This document shows, one piece after another, positions 38,201 to 50,100 of a DNA stretch of 64,000 bases. The position numbers were made by a program, and so were the translations under genes. How positions within the stretch are numbered: the stretch's first letter is position 1; the number at the start of each line of letters is the position of its first letter. A model generated the notes under the pieces. The model was not told where the DNA came from. It did no database searches and saw nothing but the letters and a program-made list of their open reading frames with translations. The DNA comes from Glycine soja (lineage: Eukaryota > Streptophyta > Magnoliopsida > Fabales > Fabaceae): the NCBI RefSeq assembly GCF_004193775.1, contig NC_041012.1:10561223-10625222 (forward strand), written 5' to 3'.

Positions 38201-38470
38201 TGTATATTTGGGGGGGAGGGGTTTTAGGGGCTGTGACTTGTATAACTATATTCAAAGCATATAATTGAGTCAATATGTGAAGTTGATACTATATTTTTAC
38301 TTTATAGTTGAGTCAATATGTGAAGTTAAGAAGGAATGTAATATTTTATATGTAAAGCCACAATAGATAAACAAGGGCAAGGTGATCTTCTGAGCAATTT
38401 TTATAAATTCAAAACTCTCAAGTATCCAATCCTATTTGTAAAATCCGTTAGCCCTATTAATTTAATGATG
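35260..38470. other. Intergenic, no gene recognised
   Basis: Low-complexity AT-rich sequence up to about 35580, then ordinary intergenic DNA. A less AT-rich segment at 37220-37440 has an open minus-strand frame of 62 codons with no family resemblance that I can defend. A poly-G run lies near 37681-37687 and another G-rich run at 38210-38222. Confidence 0.4.
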
Positions 38471-38858
38471 TAATTAAATAAGTCATTTTTAGATTACTAT
38501 TTAACATTTTTTTAACCAAATACCTGAAATATTTTTTAATTTTATTTTACTATTTATCGTTAGTCGTTTTACATTAAGTGATGACATGTCAGATGGAGTG
38601 ACACATCATTACGCCTTGTCGCAAACATTTCATTGTCACGTCATCATCTTCAATGGTGTGGCACTGATGTGTAAGTGGTGATTAAGTATGATAACGTGAC
38701 ATTTTATCTGTCACATCATTATTTATTGAAAGACGATTAACGATAGGTAGTATAATGAAACTGAATTTTTTTCAGGTAGGTATTTGACAAAAAATGAATT
38801 TTAAGGTAATAATCTAAAAATGATCTATTTTTCAAGTATGAAAAACTTATTTAAATAA
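38471..38858. mobile_element. Fold-back miniature element, family A copy 1
   Basis: The termini are long inverted repeats of about 150 bases. The left arm ('aagtcatttttagattacta', 'ccaaatacctg', 'tatcgttagtcgt') pairs with the reverse complement of the right arm ('gattaacgataggta', 'caggtaggtatttgacaa', 'taatctaaaaatgatc'). The centre contains several 'gatgacatgtcag'- and 'cacgtcatcatc'-like words. It is 388 bases long and non-coding. Confidence 0.75.
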
Positions 38859-39532
38859 TATATAATTGGTGTTTTGTGGTCTATGGTCAATGTACATATG
38901 TAATATGTTGTGTCTTCCTTTACCTTCCTTCACTATTTTCTGCTCCCAAAATACATATATCACACTTTAATCTTGTTGGGTTCTCTTCTAACTTTATCCA
39001 AATATTAAATATATCTATCTTAACTCTTTAATTTCACCTTTAATGTTATCTTATTAACCTAATTCAGTTGATTAAAAATGATAAATTGATAGGTGAGTTA
39101 TTGTAAATTTTAAATAATATTTTTTTTATTCATACCAATAAAAAAGTATCTTATTAATTTAATGTATTTCTTATTTTAAATGAGAAATTATCTTAAAAAA
39201 TTAAATAAATAGGATAAAGTTTCTTAAGCCTATGCAAAAGTAAATTACATATGTGTTTATCAAGTTATTTTAATTAATTTTTAGTTTTTTGACAAGTTTA
39301 TAAATATTTGATCAAATAAAAGTGTTTGAGAAAAGATTTTTTTCTTATTGACTCATAAAAATTGCTTTTAAACATAACTTAAATTTACAATTATCATTTT
39401 TATTTTTATTTTCAATAAAATAATAAAATTTATCATTTATTATTTTATCTGAAATTAAATTATTTAATTTAATAAAACTTCTCATTATCATTTGTTAACT
39501 AAAAAATTATTTTTCAGATTGGTTTAAATAAA

Positions 39533-39927
39533 TTTTTTATCCCTTAAAAATGTATTGTTTTCAGATTACTACCTAAAAATTCATTTTTTTCAAATACCTA
39601 CTTGAAAAAAAATTAGTTTCATTTTGTTATTAATTTCCCTCCGTTAATTGATGATATGACAAATAGAGTGTCACGTCATCACATCCAATCACTGTCATGT
39701 CATAGCCACATTATTGAATGTGATGATGTGATAATGGGGTGTTTGTGACAAGACGCGAAGATGTGACATTCTGTTTGTTACGTCATCACTTAACGGAAGA
39801 CGATTAACGACAAGTACTTAAATGAAACTGAATTTTTTTTCATATGCTTGATTGAAAAAATATGAATGTTAGTTAGATAGTAATCAAAAAACAATTTATA
39901 TTCTGAGTATAAAAAACTTAATTAAAT
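39533..39927. mobile_element. Fold-back miniature element, family A copy 2
   Basis: It has the same architecture and motifs as the copy at 38471: 'cagattactacctaaaaatt', 'aaatacctacttg', then in the right arm 'gacgattaacgaca' and 'aatgaaactgaatt'. The central words 'gtcacgtcatcaca' and 'gtgatgatgtgata' are shared. The length is about 395 bases. The two copies lie about 1 kb apart in the same orientation. Confidence 0.75.
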
Positions 39928-40107
39928 CTAACTTAATTGATAAAGCATGTACTCTACCTAAAAATAAAGATTAAGTGAGTCTACTTTGGTCATGTTTTTA
40001 GAATTGTTAATGCACACTATTTTTTTTTTAACACGTTAGTAATTTATAAGTAAGAATTATCTTAAAATATACTCACCATATAACTTGCTTACGTAATTTA
40101 AATAAAC

Positions 40108-40110
<3 letters not shown>

Positions 40111-40156
<46 letters not shown>
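40111..40156. repeat. (AT)n microsatellite, ~23 units
   Basis: An uninterrupted AT dinucleotide run of about 46 bases. Confidence 0.95.
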
Positions 40157-40159
<3 letters not shown>

Positions 40160-40379
40160 CCTCTCACATGTGCTGCAATGGAAAAAGTCAGGTATTCAAC
40201 AGCACATATGTAAGGTCTTTTTTTACTTTAAAAATAAGATCAAATTAATTAACTAATCGGGATGGCATGTGAACCCAATATGTTCAAAAATTGATGACTG
40301 GATTTGATTTAATTTGGTTTTTCTATAGTCAAGAGCTTATATAAAGCGATGCCGTTTTACTTATAATTGATATGACTGT

Positions 40380-41535
40380 ATGGTCCACTGTAATTCCACC
40401 TTCAAGGTCTTTTATTCTTTGGCGTCTGCTGCAAAACAGAATGTCGATAGAGGATCAATTGCAAAGAGGAGGGTGTATCATGGCGTCTAGGTGTTACCTT
40501 TGCAAATGCTCTATATAATGAGTCTTCGTTTCATCTTTTTCTCTCTTGCACATTTGCAGAAAAATTTTGGTCCTGGCTTCAATCTGTTCTGCAAAGGCCT
40601 ATTATTTTGGATTCGCCCATGTCAGTGGTCCAATCCTTGGGATCATCTTGGAGTAGTCAAACAAAGGATGTTATTATTTCCCTTGTTGTCCATACTTTCT
40701 GGTCAATCTGATTTTGCAGGAACCAATCTGAGAGCGCTTGCCATCTTATTTCTTTTGGTGTTTATCTTTCTAGCACTAGATCTAAAGGTTGCATTGCTAA
40801 CTCGATGAGGGAGTTTTCTATTCTAATTTTGTGGGTATTGATATCCACCCTCCGAAGGCGCAGTGGATTAAGCAAGTCTCTTGGCATCTCCCGCGTGTTG
40901 GCATTGTTAAGTGTAATATGGACGAATCAGCCAAAGGTTCTCTTGGACATGCTGCTGCTGGAGGTATTTTTCAAGATCACACATAAGGTTTTCTGGGTTG
41001 CTTCTCCTCCTATATAGGGTCCAAACGACTTTCTTTTTTGTTGAGGTGCAAGTTGTTATTATTGCCTTGGAAGTGGCAAAGTGCAGAGGTTGGAACAATC
41101 TTTGGATTGAATGTGAATCATCTTTGATCATTCAGGCTTTTGGCAACCCGTTGCTGGTCCCTTGGCGCCTCCACGGTAAATGGGAAAAATGGTTATTTTT
41201 TTGTAAAGATATAGTTTTTTGTTACTCACGTGTTTATAGAGAGTGAAACTCATTAGCAGATAAACTTGCTAAGCTTGACACTTCGACTCATGATAGTACA
41301 CTTGGTGGCACTCTATCCCTAGCTTTCTTAGGACAGAAATTCCTTAGGAACATAATTTATCTTCCTTCTTATAGGTTTTGTTAATTTTTCACTTGGGTTT
41401 TGGCTTTGTCCCCAAGCTTGTTCTTGTTCTTCTCATTTCTGTTTAATGTTATTTGAGGCGTATTTGGGTTTTTGGGGTGTGAACCAAGTTGGGATTTTTC
41501 TCCCCCCTTTATTGCCTTAATTTATTAAAAGAAAA
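40380..41535 (+). pseudogene. LINE 3' end: zf-RVT and RNase H domains, decayed
   Basis: Forward pieces read, in order: FILWRLLQNRMSIEDQLQRG and a Cys-rich zinc-binding piece (SRCYLCKCS, then ESSFHLFLSCTFAEKFW), then VHTFWSI, and finally the RNase H domain (PPKAQWIKQVSW, VKCNMDESAKGSLGHAAAGG, EVQVVIIALEVAKCRGWNNL, NSLADKLAKLD). Frame changes and stops separate them: two stops near 40515, a TGA after FWSI near 40706, and others near 41245. Upstream reverse transcriptase and endonuclease domains are absent. A T-rich tail and 'ttattaaaagaaaaa' near 41520 mark the 3' end. Confidence 0.8.
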
Positions 41536-41539
41536 ATGC

Positions 41540-44355
41540 ACTAGTGAGGATAAGTTTTACATTTATTTGATAAAGAAAACTCAAATTTGACTCCTTGTTT
41601 TATCTTGTAAACTTAGAATTCTAACTGTAATATTGTATTACGTGCAATTCTTAATTATTTAATTATCTCTTGAACTTATCGTTTGACTGTTTAATTAGAT
41701 TAATGCATTATCAGCTTTTATAATAAAGTTACGTATGTGGGGACAAATCATAAATTAGAGGTTACGTGGAGCAACATCATTGGCCCACGCGTATGATATT
41801 TGTTTGGTGTCTTCACTAGACCCGACCTGTGTGGGAAGCACATGGCATTGGGGTGCCTTGGAGGGGCGAAAAAAGCTAGGAAGGATAGGACTAGGACTAG
41901 GACTATGCCACAACCCCACCACCCCGCCATGCCCTGCACGCAATCTTTCCTTTTATTATTTTTTCGCCTTCATAATCATATTTCCACATGACTACCCAAC
42001 CTAAATATGGTTGGTTGCATTAATACAATTTGAATTTTGGACCCTGCATGATTGCCCCCAATTTTCGGTTACAAACTATAAATCGTGTCCCGAATGAAAA
42101 GAGAACATGTACAATGCAAATCCAAGTGTGTGGCATGCATATGCATGGACCCCTTTCCCCCCACACGGGGTCATTACTCAACGGTACTAATAATTTGTAT
42201 TAACGGCAATGTCGTAATAAAGAACTTATATTTTAAGCTAATAACTAGGTTTAATAATCGTGTCCTATTTCAGTATATAACAAGATTATACGTATTTCAG
42301 ACACCTCTTATAATTACTATTTAACTATATATAATCTGATCAAGCTCCCAGATCAATTTTCATTTAGTGCCATAGTCAAATGGCTCTTCCCATGCTAATA
42401 TACTAAATCAACATATTTATCACACAAGTCATTTTAATTTACTTCCTACAGGTCGTCTATAATTTCCGTTTCAAGTTCCACGTTTATTTTCTCGTCCAGT
42501 TTGAGAGAGTTACAACTTACACTGTATCGATCAGTGTTATTATATATGTTGATTGGCCGTACCATGCATAGTTGCATATATAATCTAATATATATTAATC
42601 AAAGCTAAGGATTATCTTCACTCTTCATGATATGGATGCTTGACTATTTGTGTTACAGTACACAATAAAAAGCGAGTAACATGCATGCATGTTGAGAATG
42701 CAATTTCTACCATTTCATGACAAAGTGGAGCTTTTTCGGTTTAACTTGAGCTTTACTTCGAATTTACTCGTTTGGCCGAGAATCCAAAATTTTCCCTCCT
42801 TTTCCATGTGACCCTGTTTGGCATATTTTGACAAAAAATGAGAAGGTTCGCACGACTCCTCAAATAATGAATCATAACACTACAAAGAAGACAAACAGGA
42901 AGCTGGTCATAGATCTTCAATCATCTTTTGGCATTTGGAGCATCCGATGCAGCTAATTTGCTTTTCCGATTTTTTTTTTTTTTTTTTCAAAAGTTATAGA
43001 CTGACGTTTTACTTATGTAATAATTTACTTATCCATTTTTTGTTATTATGCATCTCTCAAATACTCCTACCAATGCATTAACAAATTCGCTCAAGTTAAT
43101 GAAGAGTTTTTGTAAAGAAAAATAATCAGCAACAGCAAAATATATACTATATACCTCTATCTATCTTTTTTACTTTATTATTTGTCTTTTTTTATAACAC
43201 ATTCTTTTAACTAAAAAAAAAAAAGAAGACACTCTTCTAAAATTCTAATACATTAATTATTTTTATTATATTATATCCTTAATTAGTCACATTATTTTTA
43301 TTTTAAACATTAATTATTTCTTGATGAAAAATAAAAGAATTAAAAAAAAGCTATATAACCAACCAATTTAATGTAATTGATTAAATTAACAACTTAAAAA
43401 ATATAAATTAATGAAAAGAGTCTTATATATATATATAATTAAAAGAGGTTTGAGTGTGAAGGAATATATAACCGCTTGAGCAGGTAAAGTTAAATGTAAG
43501 AATGTGAGAAGGAAGGAAGAGACAGGCGTAAATTACAATCCAGTGGTAAGAAAAGGTGTGGTTTGAAGTTCGAAGCATGAAGCTTCATGTATGTAATTGG
43601 TAACAGTACTAAAGACTAAAGAGTGAAGAGTAGTGGTTTAGTGGGTGCGGCTCGAGAGAGAGGAAAGTAAAAGGGGCTATAGAATGTGGATGTCTACGGT
43701 GGGCCACGTTACAGTTAAAGTCAATTGGGACCGGTGTTTAAGGAGCGATGATTACGGGTTGGATTCTCAATCCCATTTGTGTCGTTTCTGTTCCTTCATC
43801 ATTCATTCACTGCAACGGATCCAGGGACTTGTTACTATGCCAATACCCTCACAACTCCAAACTATATTAATAATCAATTAAATCTTCCTCACCCTACCAT
43901 TACACACCCGCTCTTCACCATAATAATTATTCTAGACTATGGGTGCGAAACAAGAAAAAAATAAATAACGCAAAGATAATCCTTCTCTTAATAAATAAGT
44001 ATAAGAAAGAAAATAAAAAGTGGTGTGGAGAGTGAAGCCCACACGCAATCGAGTATGTCTGAATACAATTGGAAGGTGATCTATACGTGTTCAAGAAAAA
44101 AGTAGCCAGGTAGTAATACAGATATATTGTATGAAATTTTTTTTAGACATGATGTAAAATGCCATTGTATTCATTTATGGGAAATTATTTAGAGAAAGAA
44201 CTGTCTTCATTCTCACCGTGTATAATGAATAAAAAACAGTCACCTATCATCAACAAAATATCTCTGATCCAATGAATTGGATAAAATTTGTGATTTCTTA
44301 TCTAAGAAAAAAATTAATGTATAAGAAAAATACATGTGTTATAAAATATGCAAAG
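41540..44355. other. Intergenic and expansin upstream region
   Basis: A GC-richer patch at about 41780-41950 contains a small triplication of 'aggact' and several overlapping short frames, none protein-like. Poly-T at 42967-42988 and poly-A near 43209-43225 are present. The part from about 43400 is the probable promoter region of the expansin gene. Confidence 0.4.
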
Positions 44356-44358
44356 CAG

Positions 44359-44368
44359 CATATAATAA
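44359..44368 (+). promoter_or_regulatory. Possible TATA box of the expansin gene
   Basis: 'catataataa' lies about 135 bases before the expansin ATG, followed about 30 bases later by sequence that turns pyrimidine-rich (44402-44480), as in a plant leader. This is position-based inference only. Confidence 0.3.
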
Positions 44369-44501
44369 TGATAGAAAAGTTAAAAAGAAATTTCCAAAAA
44401 TACCCCTGCAGTGCAAGCTGTCACTAGCGCCATCTGCTCTCCATAAGTACTCCACCCTCTCCCAGTGACCAATCGCCTCTCATCTGAGAAAGAAGAAAAC
44501 A

Positions 44502-46547
44502 ATGGCTGTTGCCAACAATGTGCTTTGCATTGCTTTCATTATCACTTTAACGTGGGCAGTTGAAGCTCGAATTCCGGGGATTTACTCTGGTGGTGCATGG
44601 CAAAGTGCTCACGCCACCTTCTACGGAGGATCCGACGCTTCCGGCACCATGGGTTTGCAACTAACTAACTAACCAACCAACCAACCCATGTACTCACAAT
44701 GTGGCTAATTTTAACAACGTTTTATTTTACAGGGGGAGCGTGTGGGTATGGGAACCTGTACAGCCAGGGGTACGGTGTGAACACGGCGGCATTGAGCACG
44801 GCACTCTTCAACAGCGGGCTTAGCTGCGGTGCGTGTTTTGAGATAAAGTGCGCAAACGACAGGCAGTGGTGCCACTCCGGCAGTCCTTCCATCTTCATCA
44901 CCGCCACCAACTTTTGCCCTCCCAACTTCGCTCTTCCTAACGACAATGGCGGCTGGTGCAACCCTCCTCGCCCTCACTTCGACCTCGCCATGCCCATGTT
45001 CCTTAAAATCGCCGAATATCGCGCCGGAATCGTCCCTGTCGCCTATCGCCGGTCAGTCCTCCGTTACTTTTCTTTTGAACAAGAGAAGCAAACCTACTCT
45101 TTTTAACACATTCATTTTATACACATTTTATGATTAGTTAATTTAGAACGAACTAAATTGATAGAATATTTTTTTTCTTAAATCACATGTATGAATATAA
45201 TCTTTATTGAATTAACTAGATAAGATGATTGTAAATGATATAACTTTAAAAATGTTTTAGAAACTATTTATATAATTACATTACATTATAAATTATGAGA
45301 AAAGAACTATAAATTATGGATTATACAGTGATAGTGGTAAAAACAGTTTTATATTATCAACTAATTTTAAATCATTATATATTAAGTTTAAGTTTGTTGA
45401 TACTTACATTTTTTATTTGATGATAGTGTAACCACTAAACTCGGATTATTTAATTTAAGAGAAAAAGAAGTATTTTAGAGATTAAAATAATGATTTGTAA
45501 CTTTCTTTTTTTTTCCTCATAGGTGATTTTATGGATTCTTTTGTTCTTTTTGGGTTTAAAGTACGAAAATTGGTAGGGGTCTCGTCTGGTCACAGTGTGA
45601 AACTGAAAGGAAAAGAAGGGAAAATACTACTAACTTGACCCTAACAATTCCCTAGGTAGTTTACTAGTTTGTTCATTTCCCATACGGCTGGTGTTACTTT
45701 TTACCCAATGTGACGGTGATTTGTTTATGAGTAACATTATGCTTTCTACAGTCTTCGACATGGGCTGTGTCTGATTCAATTCAGTGGAGGAGGGTGGGGA
45801 AGGGTAAGGGTTCTTTTTTGTCACTAAATTTGGGGTTTCTTTCGCTCAACCTTCACCAATTTAGGATGTTCCTTAATTTCATCCTTCCCCAGCTACTGTT
45901 ATTGCAGTCCTTTTTTATTATTTTTATTATTATTATTAATTTTTACTTTCTAGTCACTTTCGATGGTGTTATTGCATTCTCATATCTAAGGTGTTACGTA
46001 CGTCAACACACCAAATAAATTTATTATCTTAATTGCGTCCATCTACTTAACCTTGTTTTAAAACTTTAGGTTAATTAAGTGAGTATAAAGTACTACTACT
46101 ATAAACAATAAAATTAAAGTATCTTTATTAATTGTGTTAGTTAGATATTGTGGTGGGGTAGTTAAGTAGTAGTTTGCTTTTTGAAGGAGTGAGGAAAGGT
46201 AAAAAATAATGACTGGTTTTGGTTGGTATTTACGCAGGGTGCCATGCAGAAAGCACGGAGGGATAAGGTTCACGGTAAACGGATTCCGTTACTTCAACCT
46301 GGTGCTGGTTAGCAATGTGGCGGGTGCGGGTGATATCGTGCGCACGTACGTGAAGGGCACCCGAACCGGGTGGATGCCAATGAGCCGAAACTGGGGTCAG
46401 AACTGGCAGTCAAACGCGGTTTTGGTGGGCCAGGCCCTGTCCTTCCGCGTCACCGGCAGCGACCGCCGCACCTCAACCTCGTGGAACATCGCTCCACCCA
46501 ATTGGCAATTCGGTCAAACTTTCACCGGAAAGAATTTCCGGGTCTGA
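44502..46547 (+). CDS. EXPA: Alpha-expansin, EXPA4-like (259 aa)
   Basis: Three exons: 44502-44652, 44733-45051, 46238-46547. All joins are GT-AG with consistent phase, giving 780 bases. The ATG is followed by a hydrophobic secretion signal (about 1-22) and then [20 protein letters not shown]. The catalytic-like GH45-type domain shows [20 protein letters not shown], the cysteine set ([23 protein letters not shown]) and the HFD motif within [10 protein letters not shown]. The C-terminal grass-pollen-type (CBM63) domain contains [18 protein letters not shown] and ends [11 protein letters not shown]. The insertion between EIKC and WCHSGSPS is of the alpha-expansin type, and the overall wording is closest to Arabidopsis EXPA4 as I recall it. 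The protein loosens cell walls at acid pH in the apoplast. Intron 2 is 1.19 kb; intron 1 is only 80 bases. Confidence 0.97.
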
Positions 46548-46876
46548 AAAAAACCCTAATCATAATCATCACCCATGTCATCAACATCAATGACATACTT
46601 ATATATATTTTTTATCATGATCCTTTTTGTTTTGGTTCCCGCCATTTATTTACTTATTACTAGACATGGTCGTTTGACTGGATAGTGAGTGACAACTTTT
46701 TAATTGTGACTTAGATGTTGTTGGGTTTTACTTTTTCTGATTGGGTGGGTTTGATAATTATACTTGGGGTGCGTGAAGTTGTAGTATTTTGAATTTCTAG
46801 GGAACGCTGAAGTGGCTTAAGTAAAATGGTAGCCCGCAGCTAATTTGTACTTTTTATTGTAGAATCATCATGGTGT

Positions 46877-46899
46877 TATATATATATATATATATATAT
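46877..46899. repeat. (TA)n microsatellite downstream of expansin
   Basis: About 11 TA units, about 330 bases past the expansin stop codon, probably near or just beyond the transcript end. Confidence 0.85.
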
Positions 46900-46949
46900 T
46901 AATATTACAATTTGCTCCATGAATTTAACTACATTATTGTTCTCTTTAA

Positions 46950-47190
46950 GTAGATGATTGAAATCAAGTTTGCTCCGAGTATGTTTGGTTCCACGTTTGT
47001 AATCATACGTCGTGAATCTTAGCTTAGAGTAACGTGATTTTATAATTTTAAAGGTGTTTGAAAAAAAAAAATCAGACTTGAGTCCAAGTAAAAAACGTGA
47101 GTCCAACTCAACTTGAAGCGGCCAGGAGTAGCTTTTGCATCCCCTCAAAATCGAAAAATGCCTTCTAGGGAATTCCAACCAATGCAATTT
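46950..47190. repeat. Dispersed-repeat-like segment
   Basis: The words 'gtatgtttggttccacgttt', 'gaatcttagcttagagtaa', 'cgtgattttataattttaaa' and 'ggtgtttg' resemble a repeat I associate with legume intergenic DNA. An open minus-strand frame over it is judged an accident. No second copy is present in this window. Confidence 0.3.
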
Positions 47191-47199
47191 ACAAAGAAC

Positions 47200-50100
47200 C
47201 CTACAATTGAAAAATGAGTGTTTTGTTTGTTTCATTCACATGCGTTTGTTGATTTCTTTTCTCTTCCGTTTTTTTTTCTTCCTTTTTTAGGGTATGAGTG
47301 GATCACGTAATGTCTTTAACGAAATTTAATTAGCAGAGTCAAAGCAAAAGAGAGACTATAGTAGGAGTAAGTATTATTAGATCCCGCAGTCTCCCTAAAG
47401 AGCATTTATTATTGAAATAACAAGTTAGTGATAAAAAATAATATTATTTATTAACCTATAACAAAACAGCATGTCATAAAATGCTAATTGACTAAGAGCA
47501 TCATCTTCAATGCTTTTAAGTTATTTTTTTGTCTTAGTATTTTTCATGGTCTGGTAGTGTTATTATAAGAAATTTATAGACTTTTATGATTTTTTATTTT
47601 TACTATGTTGTTGTGTTAAATAAATATTATTTTTTATTGTTAAAAAAATAATTTTTTTACCGAAGATACAAATCTTACTTTTAACAAACTTTTCCTATCA
47701 CATAAATAGGTAAGAAACTATAAAAAATAATTTCATTTCAGTGAAGAAACCTCGTTGGAGTTACCGTAAGATAACCATGGCAACAACTTCTTGACAAATA
47801 ATTAATGAAGGGTATTAATTGAAGCAGGTAGGCTTAAATTCCAGTGGCAACTGTACTGGACTAAAAGGGAAGTGGAGCAAATTGGCCTTTATGACCTCTT
47901 AACAGAAAGCTTCTTAAAATGAGTCTAGAGCGAAAAAAATTTAAGATCAAGGTCCACATTGTGGATAGGAATTTGAAGGAAAGAACGCATGTCATCTGCA
48001 TATTTGAGTATCTGGAATTATTATGGCCACGACGTTAAATTTTCAAATTTGACAAACAATTTCCACAATTCATTTCAGTTATTTTATAATCTATTTAATT
48101 GGTCTATAAACATGTTCAAAGTAAGGTTTTAATTTATAACTTTTTATGTTTTTCTATTTTTTTTTTTTACATTCAAAATACTCTAATGAAATTGATCATT
48201 TATTGTCTTTATGTAATACATAATCATAAAAATATATTTCCAATTCTTCCATTGGGTCACATCATAGCATTTGTGCTTGAAAGCAAAGAGGCACATGGGT
48301 GGGGTTGATTGTTAATGCTATCCAACAGCCACGTACGTCGAGACGAAACAAGTAAGTTATGTTGCCCTACAACTTGTGCCATCCTACCTCTTTACTTTGT
48401 TCAAATGATGGATGGATATTGCAGACCAAACAACTTTCGATGCCTACTTACTTACTCTCAAAAAGTTGGCCTTGGATACCCATTGCTGCATTCCAAAGCT
48501 GGACTAGTGCCACTGCTTCATGAAATTCTTTTCCATGGAAAATCATCACTCACAAACACAAAAGCTCATGTCCATCAATTTCCTTTTATACTTGTTCTAA
48601 AGGTAAAGCAGATTTTGTTGTATATGTTACTATTAAATTCAGGTATCAGAGATATAACAGAATTTATAACAACTCAAACATTATTCAACCAACTAATTAC
48701 TAAACTAAACAAGATAAACCAGATTAAGATCTTCTTTTAAACTTCAACATATATTTTTTTTCACTCATTAACAATATTTGAAAAAAAAAAGCTAAAAATT
48801 ACTTGATAGATTATATTAATTTAATAGTAGTTAATACATATGTTTTTTTTCACTCATTAACAATAACTTAAATTAATTGTTTTAAAAATATTCTATTTTA
48901 AAACTCAACTTATTGTTTTGGACGAATTTTTGAAAATTCACTTTAGACATATATATAAATATTGACCAGCCTTATTAGTAGCTTTAATATATTTATTTTA
49001 AGATAAAATAAAAAATCTTATTTTTAAATATTTTTTTAAAATATAAAATAAAAAATGATACCATTTTTATAATTATTAAAAATATACGAACAAAAATAAT
49101 TAAAAACATTTTCATAAGAGAGAACCTGCAAATGTCGTTATCATTACTTAAAAGCGTGCCTAAGAAACAATTGGAACATGCAAAACAAATTATGAAGGCC
49201 CTGTGATCGTAGGTTTATTATTATTGCACTCTTAATAAATTGGCTATCACTATTTACAATCATGCACTGCGTTACAAGACAATTTTACGCGCTTTAATCT
49301 ATTTCCTTTAACGGTAAAAAAAAATATTTATTTGGTCTCTCTACTTGTTCCAACTTTATTGTTTTGATCTTATACTTAAAAAAAAAATAAAGTTTTAACT
49401 TCTGTACAAATAATTCTTTTATATTTTATTATCTATCGTCAATTGTCATGTAACTCCGTTAGCATTTTTTTTTTTTTGTCGTAGAGCTGTTAAAAATTAT
49501 TTTAATTGGGTGGACCAGCCTCTTGAATATAAGGTGTAAAAAGAATTGGGCTAATTGGCTGCTACTTGATGGGCTACAAGGTCAAGTGAGTCCATGAATT
49601 GTTAACTCAGTATTATGTCATTTTTTTCTTGCATTATCACTATCGAATCATGTATCTTTTATTGTATTCCGTAAAGTTTTTCATTGCCGAATATAAAAAC
49701 ATTTTTACAATGAACATTCCAGAATACAATAGGAGGTGCAGGATTCAAATAAGGAAGTATAGGATTCAAATGCCAAGTATTATTTTTTAAAATGTATATA
49801 AATTCAGACACAAAATGGGTTGATTTATTTCGGCACATTGGGCCTACAAGTCAGACTAGACCAACAAAATGTAGCCCATATGAAATCCACCTCAACCCAG
49901 CCCGTTTTTCACATCTTGGCATCAATGTATGGTGAGTTGGCAAAGCATTTGTGTAATCTCGATGGGAAAACAGAACCAAAATATTGGAGACGAATTATGG
50001 ATGAAGAAATACCTTTTTATTGGGTAAAAAATTTGAAAACATATCAATCATTTGCCTCTAAAACTATGCCCTCACAAAGAGCCGAGTCAACAGACTAGAA

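Noticed and set aside
41780..42004. Overlapping frames on both strands in a GC-rich patch
   Set aside because: Open in four frames at once, which is a composition effect rather than coding.
44711..44977. Minus-strand frames over expansin exon 2
   Set aside because: Antisense shadows of the expansin coding sequence.
46876..47235. Minus-strand frame of about 119 codons
   Set aside because: It starts in a TA repeat region and spans a dispersed-repeat-like segment; no protein family recognised.
48309..48740. Open plus-strand frame of about 143 codons
   Set aside because: No ATG at its start, low-complexity end, no family resemblance, and no splice-compatible neighbours.
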